A stretch of 11,768 nucleotides of DNA from DATLFI01 sp035524895 (lineage in GTDB: Bacteria > Acidobacteriota > Thermoanaerobaculia > Multivoradales > Multivoraceae), in assembly GCA_035524895.1 (NCBI GenBank), contig DATLFI010000361.1, forward strand, positions 1 to 11,768. Reading direction: 5' to 3'. Shown in pieces: positions 1-6,398 of the stretch. The translations under genes were made by a program, and so were the position numbers. Position 1 is the first letter of the stretch. Each line of letters starts with the position of its first letter. Below the pieces are notes generated by a model that had not been told where the DNA came from, made no database searches, and saw only the letters and a program-made list of their open reading frames with translations.

Positions 1-1449
1 GAGCCTCCCGACGGGCGATCGCTCGGCGAGTTCCTGCGCGAGCGCGACGAGCTGCTGTTCTACCGCGAGGACGCCGATGGCGTGGTGACGGTGCGCGACG
101 ACGGCACCGAGCGCGTGCTGGCGATCAACGGCAAGACCGACGGTACGCGCCTCGGCGACCGCCGCACCCAGGTTGCGGTGGCGCTGCTGCCGCTGCTCGC
201 CGCCGAGCAGCCGCGACAGGTCTTGGTGGTCGGCCTCGGCACCGGCATCAGCGCTGGCGTGATCGCGGCCGACCCGGAGGTCGAGCGCATCGACATCGTC
301 GAGATCTCGCGCGCGGTGGTTGCCGCGTCGAGCTTCTTCGACGCCGAGAACGGAGCCGTGCTTCTCGACCCGCGCACCCGGCTGCATCTCCAGGACGCTC
401 GCACCTTCCTCCAGGCCGCGCCCACGCGATGGGACGTGATCGTGTCCGAGCCTTCGAACCCCTGGATCAGCGGCGTCGCCAACCTGTTCACGCGCGAGGC
501 TTTCGAGCTCGCTGCCTCCCGCCTGGCTCCCGGCGGCGTGATGGCGCAGTGGTTCCACGTCTACGGCATGTCGCAGCGCGACCTGGAGTCGGCGATCGCC
601 ACCTTTCGCTCGGTGTTCGCGCACGCCACGGTGTGGATACCCCAGACCGGCGACCTGGTGCTGCTGGGCAGCGCGGAGCCGGCACGGCTGGACGTCCGTC
701 GCTTCCGCGAGCTCGCGCGCCGCCCGGAGGCCCGCGAGCGCCTGGAGCCTGGGAAGCTGCTCGAGGAGCGCGAGCTGCTCTCGACTTTCCTGTTGGGCGA
801 GCACGAGGTAGAGCGGTTCGCTGCCGGCGCCCCGCTCAACACCGACGATCGGCCGCGGCTCGAGCTCGGGGCGCCGCGCCACCTCTATCGTGAGACGACG
901 CTCGGCAACCTCGCGGCCATGGCGCGTCAGGTCGCCGGCCAGGAGCAGCCGGTGCCGATCGACGGTCTACTCGAGCGCGGCTCCGATCCCGACCGAGTGT
1001 CGGCGCTCGGGCTCGATGTGGGCCTCGAGCCGGGAGAGGTCGCCAGCGCCGCCTGGCTCGTGGGCTGGACGGTGCTCGAGAGCGCGGAGGCCGAGCGTGG
1101 CGTGAGGTTACTGGTGACTCAGAGTCCGACGCTGCGGCTCGGCGAGGGCGACCGGGTGCTCACCGTGCGACGCGCGCCGGTCGACGAGCTCGGGGGCGTG
1201 GCCCTCGAGAGCTACGTCGAGCAGCGGCTCGAAGGGACCCCTGATGCGGGCGGCGAAGCGAGCCTGGCCGACGGCACCAGCGCCACCTGGCGAGCCGCCG
1301 CTGAAGGCAATGCGGCGCTCGGGTTCGATTGCGCGCTGGCGGCCCCCTTTCGCTTCCTGGCGCTCGCTGACGGCCCGGATGGTGCGGTGCGGCTGCTGGC
1401 ACTGGCAGCTCGGGCCCGCTGCGGAGACGCTCCGCTGACGGCGCAGTGA
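1..1449 (+). CDS. Spermidine synthase-like protein, 5'-partial
   Basis: The frame is open from the first base to a TGA at 1447-1449, giving 482 codons with no start, so the gene begins upstream of the window. The visible part carries a Rossmann methyltransferase-type fold of the spermidine synthase family. A glycine-rich cofactor loop (VVGLGTGIS, about 226-252) is followed by an acidic strand end (IDIVEIS, about 289-309), a QDARTFL segment (about 391-411) and SEPSNPWISGVANLF (about 448-492). The last motif is typical of the large 'fused MFS/spermidine synthase' group, whose membrane domain would lie upstream; that is inference because it is not in the window. The usual domain ends near LNTDDRPRLEL (about 835-867). 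About 190 further residues follow that I do not recognise. Whether it makes a polyamine is unknown, because many relatives have no proven aminopropyltransferase activity. Confidence 0.85.
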   Translation, partial: EPPDGRSLGEFLRERDELLFYREDADGVVTVRDDGTERVLAINGKTDGTRLGDRRTQVAVALLPLLAAEQPRQVLVVGLGTGISAGVIAADPEVERIDIVEISRAVVAASSFFDAENGAVLLDPRTRLHLQDARTFLQAAPTRWDVIVSEPSNPWISGVANLFTREAFELAASRLAPGGVMAQWFHVYGMSQRDLESAIATFRSVFAHATVWIPQTGDLVLLGSAEPARLDVRRFRELARRPEARERLEPGKLLEERELLSTFLLGEHEVERFAAGAPLNTDDRPRLELGAPRHLYRETTLGNLAAMARQVAGQEQPVPIDGLLERGSDPDRVSALGLDVGLEPGEVASAAWLVGWTVLESAEAERGVRLLVTQSPTLRLGEGDRVLTVRRAPVDELGGVALESYVEQRLEGTPDAGGEASLADGTSATWRAAAEGNAALGFDCALAAPFRFLALADGPDGAVRLLALAARARCGDAPLTAQ

Positions 1450-1678
1450 CATTCGCATCGATCGAACCTGTCGCTGAACAACCCGCGTCGCCAAACCGAC
1501 TTCGGCGAGATCACCGGGCTGGTCGACCTCGAGCAGGCCGAGACCATCGAGGTGGTGCGCCGGCCTGATGATCGCGAACCTCACCGACGAGCTGTACGCG
1601 GAGTTCAGCAACATCGGTTCGTTCCGGCCGCAGCCGAAGCGCGACTTCGTGCTCACCTACCGCCTGCGGCTGAAGTAG
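1450..1678 (+). pseudogene. TonB-dependent receptor remnant (plug fragment joined to C-terminal strand)
   Basis: Two pieces resemble opposite ends of a TonB-dependent outer-membrane receptor. In frame 1 (about 1471-1563) the translation contains RRQTDFGEITGLVDLEQAE followed by TIEVVRRP, which resembles the end of the plug domain (usual form IEVVRGP). In frame 2 (about 1559-1678) it reads MIANLTDELYAEFSN, then a short linker and RDFVLTYRLRLK before a TAG stop. This is the usual last beta strand, ending in alternating hydrophobic residues. The several hundred barrel residues normally between them are absent, and the frame changes at about 1560. This points to an internal deletion in a dead gene. 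No start codon or ribosome-binding site is evident, and the fragment begins right after the preceding stop. The C-terminal match is the stronger of the two; the plug assignment is less certain. Confidence 0.6.
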
Positions 1679-1682
1679 CTCT

Positions 1683-1725
1683 CTTCCCCTCTCCCCCCTG
1701 TGAGAGGGGTCAGGGGTGAGGGGAC
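1683..1725. repeat. REP-like palindromic intergenic element
   Basis: A perfect 8-bp inverted repeat, CCCCTCTC (1686-1693) and GAGAGGGG (1702-1709), is separated by 8 bases and followed by a GGGGTCAGGGGTGAGGGG tract. Elements of this type, pyrimidine-rich then purine-rich, recur in intergenic regions of many proteobacterial and other high-GC genomes. Their false translation on the reverse strand gives the well-known 'LTPDPSxRGER' string, which is seen here. The hairpin lies between the end of the receptor remnant and the end of the converging permease gene, so it may also act as a transcription barrier. A further 6-bp inverted repeat (GACGAC 1743-1748, GTCGTC 1755-1760) touches the permease stop codon. 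Copy number elsewhere in the genome cannot be seen from one window. Confidence 0.6.
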
Positions 1726-1758
1726 AGGTGGTGCTGACTCGCGACGACAGTCTCGTCG

Positions 1759-4374
1759 TCAACTTCCCTCGCGAATTGTCACGGCCGCGTCGACGCGCGT
1801 GGCGCGCAGCGCCGGCAGCAGGCTGCCGGCGAGGCTGATCACGAGCGCGATCGCGATCGACGAGGCCAGCGCCGCGGCATCGGCCGTCGCGACGCCGGCG
1901 AGCAGAGCTCGCATCGACCGGCCGGCTACGAGACCGCCCGCCACGCCGAGCACCATGCCGGTCAAGACGAGGAGCGCGCCCTCCCGCGCCACCATCGCGA
2001 GCACGTCGGCTCGGCGCGCGCCCAACGCCACGCGCACGCCGATCTCCTGTCGGCGCTGCGACACCGCGAGCGAGAGCAGCCCGTGCAGGCCGAGCGTCGC
2101 CAGCAGGAGCGCGATCGCCGCGAAGGCTCCTAGCACGCTCGCCTGCAGGCGGCGGGGCGCAGTGTTCTCGGCGAGCAGATCCTCCAACGGGCGGATATCG
2201 GACACGGGCTGCTCCGGGTCGACGGCGCGCACGATCTCGCGGATCGCCGGCACGAGAGCCATCGGGTCCGTGCTCGCGCGCACCACCAGGTCCTTCGGCG
2301 CGTAGAACGGCAGCCCGCCGTCCGGCACCTGCGCTGGCGGCAGGTAGACCTGCGGCTCGGCGACCCGCTCGAGCCCTCGCGTCCTCACGTCGCCGACCAC
2401 TCCCACCACCGTGCGCTCCTGGAACGCGAGATCGAAGCGGCGCCCGATCGGGTCGGCATCGGGCCAGTATCGCCGCGCGAACGACTCGCTCACCACCGCC
2501 GCCCGCGGCGACTCCGCCCCGTCCGAAGGCTGTGGGCCGCGACCCAGGAGCAGCGGGATGCCGATGGCGTCGAAGTATCCCGTCGTCGCGAAGCGAAGGG
2601 CGGCGCGCTCCGGCGCCTCCGCATCCACCGGCCTGCCCTCGATGGTGACCGGCCAGATGCCTCCGCCCATGACCATCGGCAGAAAGCTCACATAGCCAGC
2701 CTCGACGACGCCGGGCAAAGCCCGCACCTCCTCGATCACGCGGTCGTAGAACTGCACGCGCGATGCCGTCGCGTCGTACTTGGGCGACGGCAGCCAGGTG
2801 CGCAGACCGACGATCCGCTCCGTCTCGAAGCCCGGGTCGGTGGACTGCACCCTCACCAGTGCGCGCAGCAGCAGCCCCGAGGTCATCAACAGCGCCACCG
2901 ACGCGCCGACCTGGAACGCGACCAGGGCAGCACGCAACCGCTCGCGCCGGCCGCCGACTCCGCCTCGTGATCCGTCACGGAGCGCCCCCTGCACCGAGCC
3001 ACGGGCGGCGCGCACCGCCGGCAGCACGCCGAAGCCGAGGCCGGTGGCGATCGTGACCAGCGCAGCCAGCCCGAGCACCCGCGCGTCGATCGCCGGCAAC
3101 TCGGCCACCGGCAGCGCCTGCGGGACCAGTCGATGGAGCGACGGGATGGCCCATCCGGCGATCGCCACGCCGACCGCGCCACCAGCGCCCGCGAGCATCA
3201 GGCTCTCGGTGAGGAGCTGTCGCACCAGACGCTCTCGCCCGCCGCCGAGCGCGGCTCGCACCGCCAGCTCCGAGCGGCGCTGTAGCGCCCGAGCCAGCAG
3301 CACTCCGGCGAGGTTGGTGCAGGCGAGCAGCAACACACAAGCCGCCGCCGCCGCGAGCACCAGGAGCAGGAGCCTCGACTGTGCCGAGACTTCGTCCTGG
3401 AGCGCGACCACGTTGGCACCGGTGCTCGCGTTCTCGACCGGATGCTCGCGCTCGAGCTGCGCCGCGATCGCCTGCATCTCCTCGCGCGCTGCCTCGAGCG
3501 ACACTCCGGGCGCGAGCCGCGCGACCACGTTGAACCAGTTGTTGTCGCGGTCGCTCGCGTTCTCGGAGGTATCGCCGTCGAGACGCAACGCGCTCCAGTA
3601 TTCGACCTCGCGGCTGGGGAACCGGAAACCGCGCGGCATCACCCCCAGGACAGTGTGCGGCTCGCCGTCGAGCAGCACCGTGCGCCCGACGACACCGGCG
3701 TCGCCGCCGAAAGCGTCCTGCCACAGCGCGAAGCCGAGGATGACCGTCCTGGCCGCGCCCACGTCGTCGTCCTCCGGAGCGAACGAGCGGCCGAGAGCCG
3801 GGCTCACCCCCAGGACTTCGAGCAGCTCCGAGCTGGTGACCACACCTTCGAGCCGGCGCGGCTCGCCCTGGCCAACGAGATTCGTGGAGAACGGCGAGTA
3901 GGCCGCCATGCCCTCGAAGCTGCGCGCGCGCTCCTTCCAGTCGAGGTAGTTCGGCGGCGACAGCTCCATCTGCGAGTAGCCGGGTGGGCTCTCCCAGAGC
4001 TTGACCAGGCGATCGGGCTCGTGGAACGGCAGCGGACGCACCAGCACATGGTCCGCGATCGTGAACGCCGAAGTGGTAGCGCCGACCCCGATGCCGACCA
4101 CCAGCACCACGGAGAGCGCGAACCCGGGCGCGCGTCGCAGGGCACGCAAGCCGTACCGAACGTCTTGGCGCAGGAGGTCCCAGTGCACCGCGGCGGCGTT
4201 GCCGACCACGTCCGCGACCTCCAGAGGCCAGAGCCAGAGCAGGTCGAATACCCCCGAGGCATCGCGGCGTCGCTGCGCGAAGATGCGCGAGAGCTCGTCG
4301 CCATACTCGGCGCGAAACGACGCCGGGTAGAGCCGGAGCAGGGCCCGGTGGAGGATCGAGTGGAGACGCATCAC
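1759..4374 (-). CDS. ADOP-type ABC transporter permease (MacB/FtsX family), PadR-linked
   Basis: An 871-residue inner-membrane protein with two MacB-type halves. Residues 1-80 form a soluble N-terminal prefix (LLRLYPASFRAEYGDEL) common in permeases that sit next to PadR genes. Likely membrane segments are near 86-108, 334-360, 390-415, 433-455, 482-505, 745-772, 797-817 and 833-856. Each half carries the FtsX coupling-helix signature: ELAVRAALGGGR (369-380) and EIGVRVALGARR (777-788). Large periplasmic domains lie between (about 110-330 and 510-740). The size and duplicated layout fit the 'acidobacterial duplicated orphan permease' family. No ATPase gene is adjacent, as is usual for that family. 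The substrate is unknown; MacB relatives act as mechanotransmitters for export of lipids, peptides or drugs. The start is GTG at 4374-4372, whose GTGA overlaps the padR stop, or the next codon, ATG at 4371. Translational coupling to padR is likely. Confidence 0.92.
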   Translation of the reverse strand: MMRLHSILHRALLRLYPASFRAEYGDELSRIFAQRRRDASGVFDLLWLWPLEVADVVGNAAAVHWDLLRQDVRYGLRALRRAPGFALSVVLVVGIGVGATTSAFTIADHVLVRPLPFHEPDRLVKLWESPPGYSQMELSPPNYLDWKERARSFEGMAAYSPFSTNLVGQGEPRRLEGVVTSSELLEVLGVSPALGRSFAPEDDDVGAARTVILGFALWQDAFGGDAGVVGRTVLLDGEPHTVLGVMPRGFRFPSREVEYWSALRLDGDTSENASDRDNNWFNVVARLAPGVSLEAAREEMQAIAAQLEREHPVENASTGANVVALQDEVSAQSRLLLLVLAAAAACVLLLACTNLAGVLLARALQRRSELAVRAALGGGRERLVRQLLTESLMLAGAGGAVGVAIAGWAIPSLHRLVPQALPVAELPAIDARVLGLAALVTIATGLGFGVLPAVRAARGSVQGALRDGSRGGVGGRRERLRAALVAFQVGASVALLMTSGLLLRALVRVQSTDPGFETERIVGLRTWLPSPKYDATASRVQFYDRVIEEVRALPGVVEAGYVSFLPMVMGGGIWPVTIEGRPVDAEAPERAALRFATTGYFDAIGIPLLLGRGPQPSDGAESPRAAVVSESFARRYWPDADPIGRRFDLAFQERTVVGVVGDVRTRGLERVAEPQVYLPPAQVPDGGLPFYAPKDLVVRASTDPMALVPAIREIVRAVDPEQPVSDIRPLEDLLAENTAPRRLQASVLGAFAAIALLLATLGLHGLLSLAVSQRRQEIGVRVALGARRADVLAMVAREGALLVLTGMVLGVAGGLVAGRSMRALLAGVATADAAALASSIAIALVISLAGSLLPALRATRVDAAVTIREGS

Positions 4375-4733
4375 GCCCGTCCCGGTGCGAGCCCGCGCGC
4401 GCGAGCGAGGCGAATCAGCTCGGAAAGGCGCGCCGCCTCGGCGCGCGCCACATCAGCGCCGAAGGGAGTGATGCGGTAGTAGCGACGCCGCTCGTCGTCG
4501 AGCTCCGGAGCGGGACGCTCGTCACTCTCGACGATGAGGCCCTGCTCCAGCATGCGCTGGATCGACCGGTACACGGTGCCGGCAGACAGGCGCAGCGCGC
4601 CGCGGGTGCGCGCCTCCACGTCCTGGATGACCGCGTAGCCGTGCCTCTCCTCCTCGGCCAGCGCCATGAGGATGTGGAAGGTCGCCGCGGGGAGCGGCAA
4701 CAATGTCTCGGGCGATCTCGAGTGGTCGGCCAT
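4371..4733 (-). CDS. PadR family transcriptional regulator
   Basis: A 120-residue winged-helix repressor of the PadR family. The core is visible as FHILMALAEEERHGYAVIQDVE (about 19-40), the recognition-helix region LSAGTVYRSIQRMLEQGLI (49-67) and the wing RRRYYRITPFG (82-92). The C-terminal dimerisation helix is short, ending at residue 120, as in the small (subfamily 2-like) members. It is the first gene of an operon with the ADOP permease and overlaps it by 4 bases, so it very probably controls the permease and itself. Two palindromes lie 9 bases in front of its ATG (4733-4731), consistent with autorepression. No Shine-Dalgarno sequence precedes this ATG. The inducing ligand cannot be deduced. 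Confidence 0.93.
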   Translation of the reverse strand: MADHSRSPETLLPLPAATFHILMALAEEERHGYAVIQDVEARTRGALRLSAGTVYRSIQRMLEQGLIVESDERPAPELDDERRRYYRITPFGADVARAEAARLSELIRLARARGLAPGRA

Positions 4734-4739
4734 ACGCCG

Positions 4740-4767
4740 AGTATAGCCACTATGGCTATAGCGGTAA
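4740..4767 (-). promoter_or_regulatory. Candidate padR promoter giving a leaderless transcript
   Basis: On the minus strand, TATACT at 4745-4740 matches the sigma70-type -10 consensus in five of six positions. A start point 7 bases after it falls on base 4733, the A of the padR ATG. The best -35 candidate, TTACCG at 4767-4762 with a 16-bp spacer, is weak. No purine-rich ribosome-binding sequence lies between the -10 box and the ATG. Both facts favour a leaderless mRNA. The promoter is entirely overlapped by the palindromic operator. Confidence 0.4.
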
Positions 4768-4775
4768 TGGCTATA
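4742..4775. promoter_or_regulatory. Double overlapping palindromic operator, probable PadR site
   Basis: A perfect 19-bp palindrome, TATAGCCA-CTA-TGGCTATA, spans 4742-4760. A second copy with the same geometry, TATAGCGG-TAA-TGGCTATA, spans 4757-4775, has two mismatches in its left arm and shares the central TATA with the first. The dyads are offset by 15 bp. The element is AT-rich in a GC-rich background and lies 9 bp upstream of the padR ATG, where it covers the likely -10 region. PadR proteins bind dyad sites in their own promoters, so this is the expected operator; the assignment itself is inference. Confidence 0.7.
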
Positions 4776-4980
4776 TGCGTCGCGCTACGAGCGCCACGAG
4801 CTCCTGCTCCTGCTACTGCTCCGGCTCGTGGCAGCGGCGCCGGCGCAAATCCACTAGGCTACGCCGCGGAAAATCGCCGAAGCAGCGAGTCGACAGCATC
4901 GGGATCGCCACAAAGCACGATCCCAGCCACCTCGGAATCCTGCGCGCGGGCGCGCGCCACACCAAGGAAAGGGGAGCGCC
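4776..4980. other. Intergenic leader region upstream of the fatty acid transporter
   Basis: Together with the operator this makes the gap of about 247 bases between divergent padR and the transporter gene. I see no gene in it. It contains a 7-bp inverted repeat of alternating C and G (4942-4948 and 4951-4957, 2-base centre). It also has a clear Shine-Dalgarno sequence, AAAGGGGAG (4968-4976), four bases before the TTG start at 4981. No convincing -35/-10 pair for the plus strand was found, so the transporter promoter is unresolved. It could share control with the PadR operator, but the distance of about 205 bases to its start makes that only a possibility. Confidence 0.5.
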
Positions 4981-6336
4981 TTGCAGAAGACCTGGCTCGA
5001 CACCTTCGCGCGCTGGATGGAACGGCTGGTGCCGGACGCGGTGACCACGTCCATCCTCCTCATGCTGGTCCTGGTCGGCACATCGCTCGGTCTCGGTCAT
5101 CCGCTCGAGGAGACGGCGGACGCGTACTACCGCGGCCTGTGGATGCTGCTCGCCTTCACGATGCAGATGACGCTCATCCTGGTGCTCGCGCTGGTGATCG
5201 CGGCGACCCCGCTCTTCAAGCGGCTCATCGCCGGTCTTTCCAAGCTGCCGACCACCGCCAACGGCGTGGTCGCGCTGGCGTGCGCGACGGTGGCGGTCCT
5301 CGCGTACATCAACTGGGGTCTCGGCCTGGCGCTCGGACCGATGGTCGCGATCCACTTCGCGAAACAGGCCGAGGCGAAGGGCCTGCGCGTGGACTTCCTC
5401 TTCCTGCAGGCCACCCTCGCCGGCGCCGGCTCCATCTGGCAATTCGGCCTGTCGGCGAGCGCACCGCTCCTGATGGCCACGCCGGGGCACTTCCTCGAAG
5501 CGGAGACCGGCCTCATGCCGCTCGGCTCGACGATCTGGGCTCCCGCGACGCTCGTCCACGTCCCCGTGTTCCTGGTCGCCACCGTGGTCGCCGGCTGCGT
5601 GCTGATGCCGAAGAGGATCCGCACGCTCTCCGAGTTCCCGGCTTCCGCCGAGCTCGCCGAGATGCCGGTGGCGCACGAGCCGGCGGAGGCGCAGGGCGCC
5701 GGCGACACCAGCCTTGCGAAGCGCCTCGAGACGAGCCCGCTCACCATCGTGCCGCTGTGCGCCGCCCTGGTCGTGTGGCTGTGGCTCCACTTCTTCGTGA
5801 AGGACCTCAGCCTCGACATCAACACCATGAACACCCTCCTGCTGCTGGGCGCGTTCGCCCTCCACGGCAACGTGCTCCGCTTTACCAAAGCGCTGCAGCA
5901 GGCGATCGGCTCGGCCTGGCCGATCGTCGTCATGTACCACCTCTATGCCGGAGTGGCTGGGCTCATCCAGTTCACGCCGGTCGGCGAGTTCCTCGCGACG
6001 CTGGTCGACCCGATCTCGACGCCGCTGACCTTCCCGCTGCTCACCGCGATCATCAGCACGGTCGTCGCGGTGTTCATCCCGACGAGTGGCGGCCAGTGGC
6101 TGATCCAGGGCTTCGTCACTGTGAAGGCCGCCGAAGCGGTCGGCTACACCGCGCAGCGAGGGCTCCTGGCGCTGTCGATCGGCGACCACATGGGCAACCT
6201 GATCTCGCCGTTCTGGGCAGTGGTGGGCGCCAACATCGCCCGCATCGACTTCCGCTTGCTGTTCGGCTACCGGCTGATCTTCGCCGCGCTGTGGTTCAGC
6301 ATCGGCGTCGTGATTTTCACGTTCTTACCGTGTTGA
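4981..6336 (+). CDS. atoE: Short-chain fatty acid transporter, AtoE family
   Basis: A 451-residue polytopic membrane protein of the AtoE/SCFA transporter family, which is thought to take up short-chain fatty acids such as acetoacetate or butyrate. About 450 residues is normal for the family. Recognisable conserved segments are AYINWGLGLALGP (about 108-120), FIPTSGGQWLIQG (365-377) and GDHMGNLISPFWAVVGANI (401-419). Hydrophobic segments run through the whole protein, with a polar linker at about 211-250. The start is TTG at 4981, supported by the Shine-Dalgarno sequence at 4968-4976; the protein begins MQKTWLDTFARWMERLVPD, the usual N-terminus. No atoDAB-type CoA-transferase or thiolase gene is adjacent, so the transporter stands alone here between two permease genes on the opposite strand. 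The symbol is by family resemblance, not by proven substrate. Confidence 0.93.
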   Translation: MQKTWLDTFARWMERLVPDAVTTSILLMLVLVGTSLGLGHPLEETADAYYRGLWMLLAFTMQMTLILVLALVIAATPLFKRLIAGLSKLPTTANGVVALACATVAVLAYINWGLGLALGPMVAIHFAKQAEAKGLRVDFLFLQATLAGAGSIWQFGLSASAPLLMATPGHFLEAETGLMPLGSTIWAPATLVHVPVFLVATVVAGCVLMPKRIRTLSEFPASAELAEMPVAHEPAEAQGAGDTSLAKRLETSPLTIVPLCAALVVWLWLHFFVKDLSLDINTMNTLLLLGAFALHGNVLRFTKALQQAIGSAWPIVVMYHLYAGVAGLIQFTPVGEFLATLVDPISTPLTFPLLTAIISTVVAVFIPTSGGQWLIQGFVTVKAAEAVGYTAQRGLLALSIGDHMGNLISPFWAVVGANIARIDFRLLFGYRLIFAALWFSIGVVIFTFLPC

Positions 6337-6398
6337 ACCGGAGCCCGCCCGTCCGTCGTCCCGAAGGATCGCCGCAGACAACGCGCGCGAGGCTGGGG
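6337..6398. other. Short convergent intergenic gap
   Basis: Only 62 bases separate the stop of the transporter from the stop of the second permease on the other strand. I see no strong stem-loop with a T-run here, so no terminator is called. Confidence 0.4.

Noticed and set aside
4789..4857. A leucine-rich stretch (ELLLLLLLRLVAAAPAQIH then stop) resembling a signal peptide
   Set aside because: It has no start codon in frame, as a TAA at 4765 precedes it, and no sequence after the putative cleavage site. It is probably a chance product of the CTC/CTG run.
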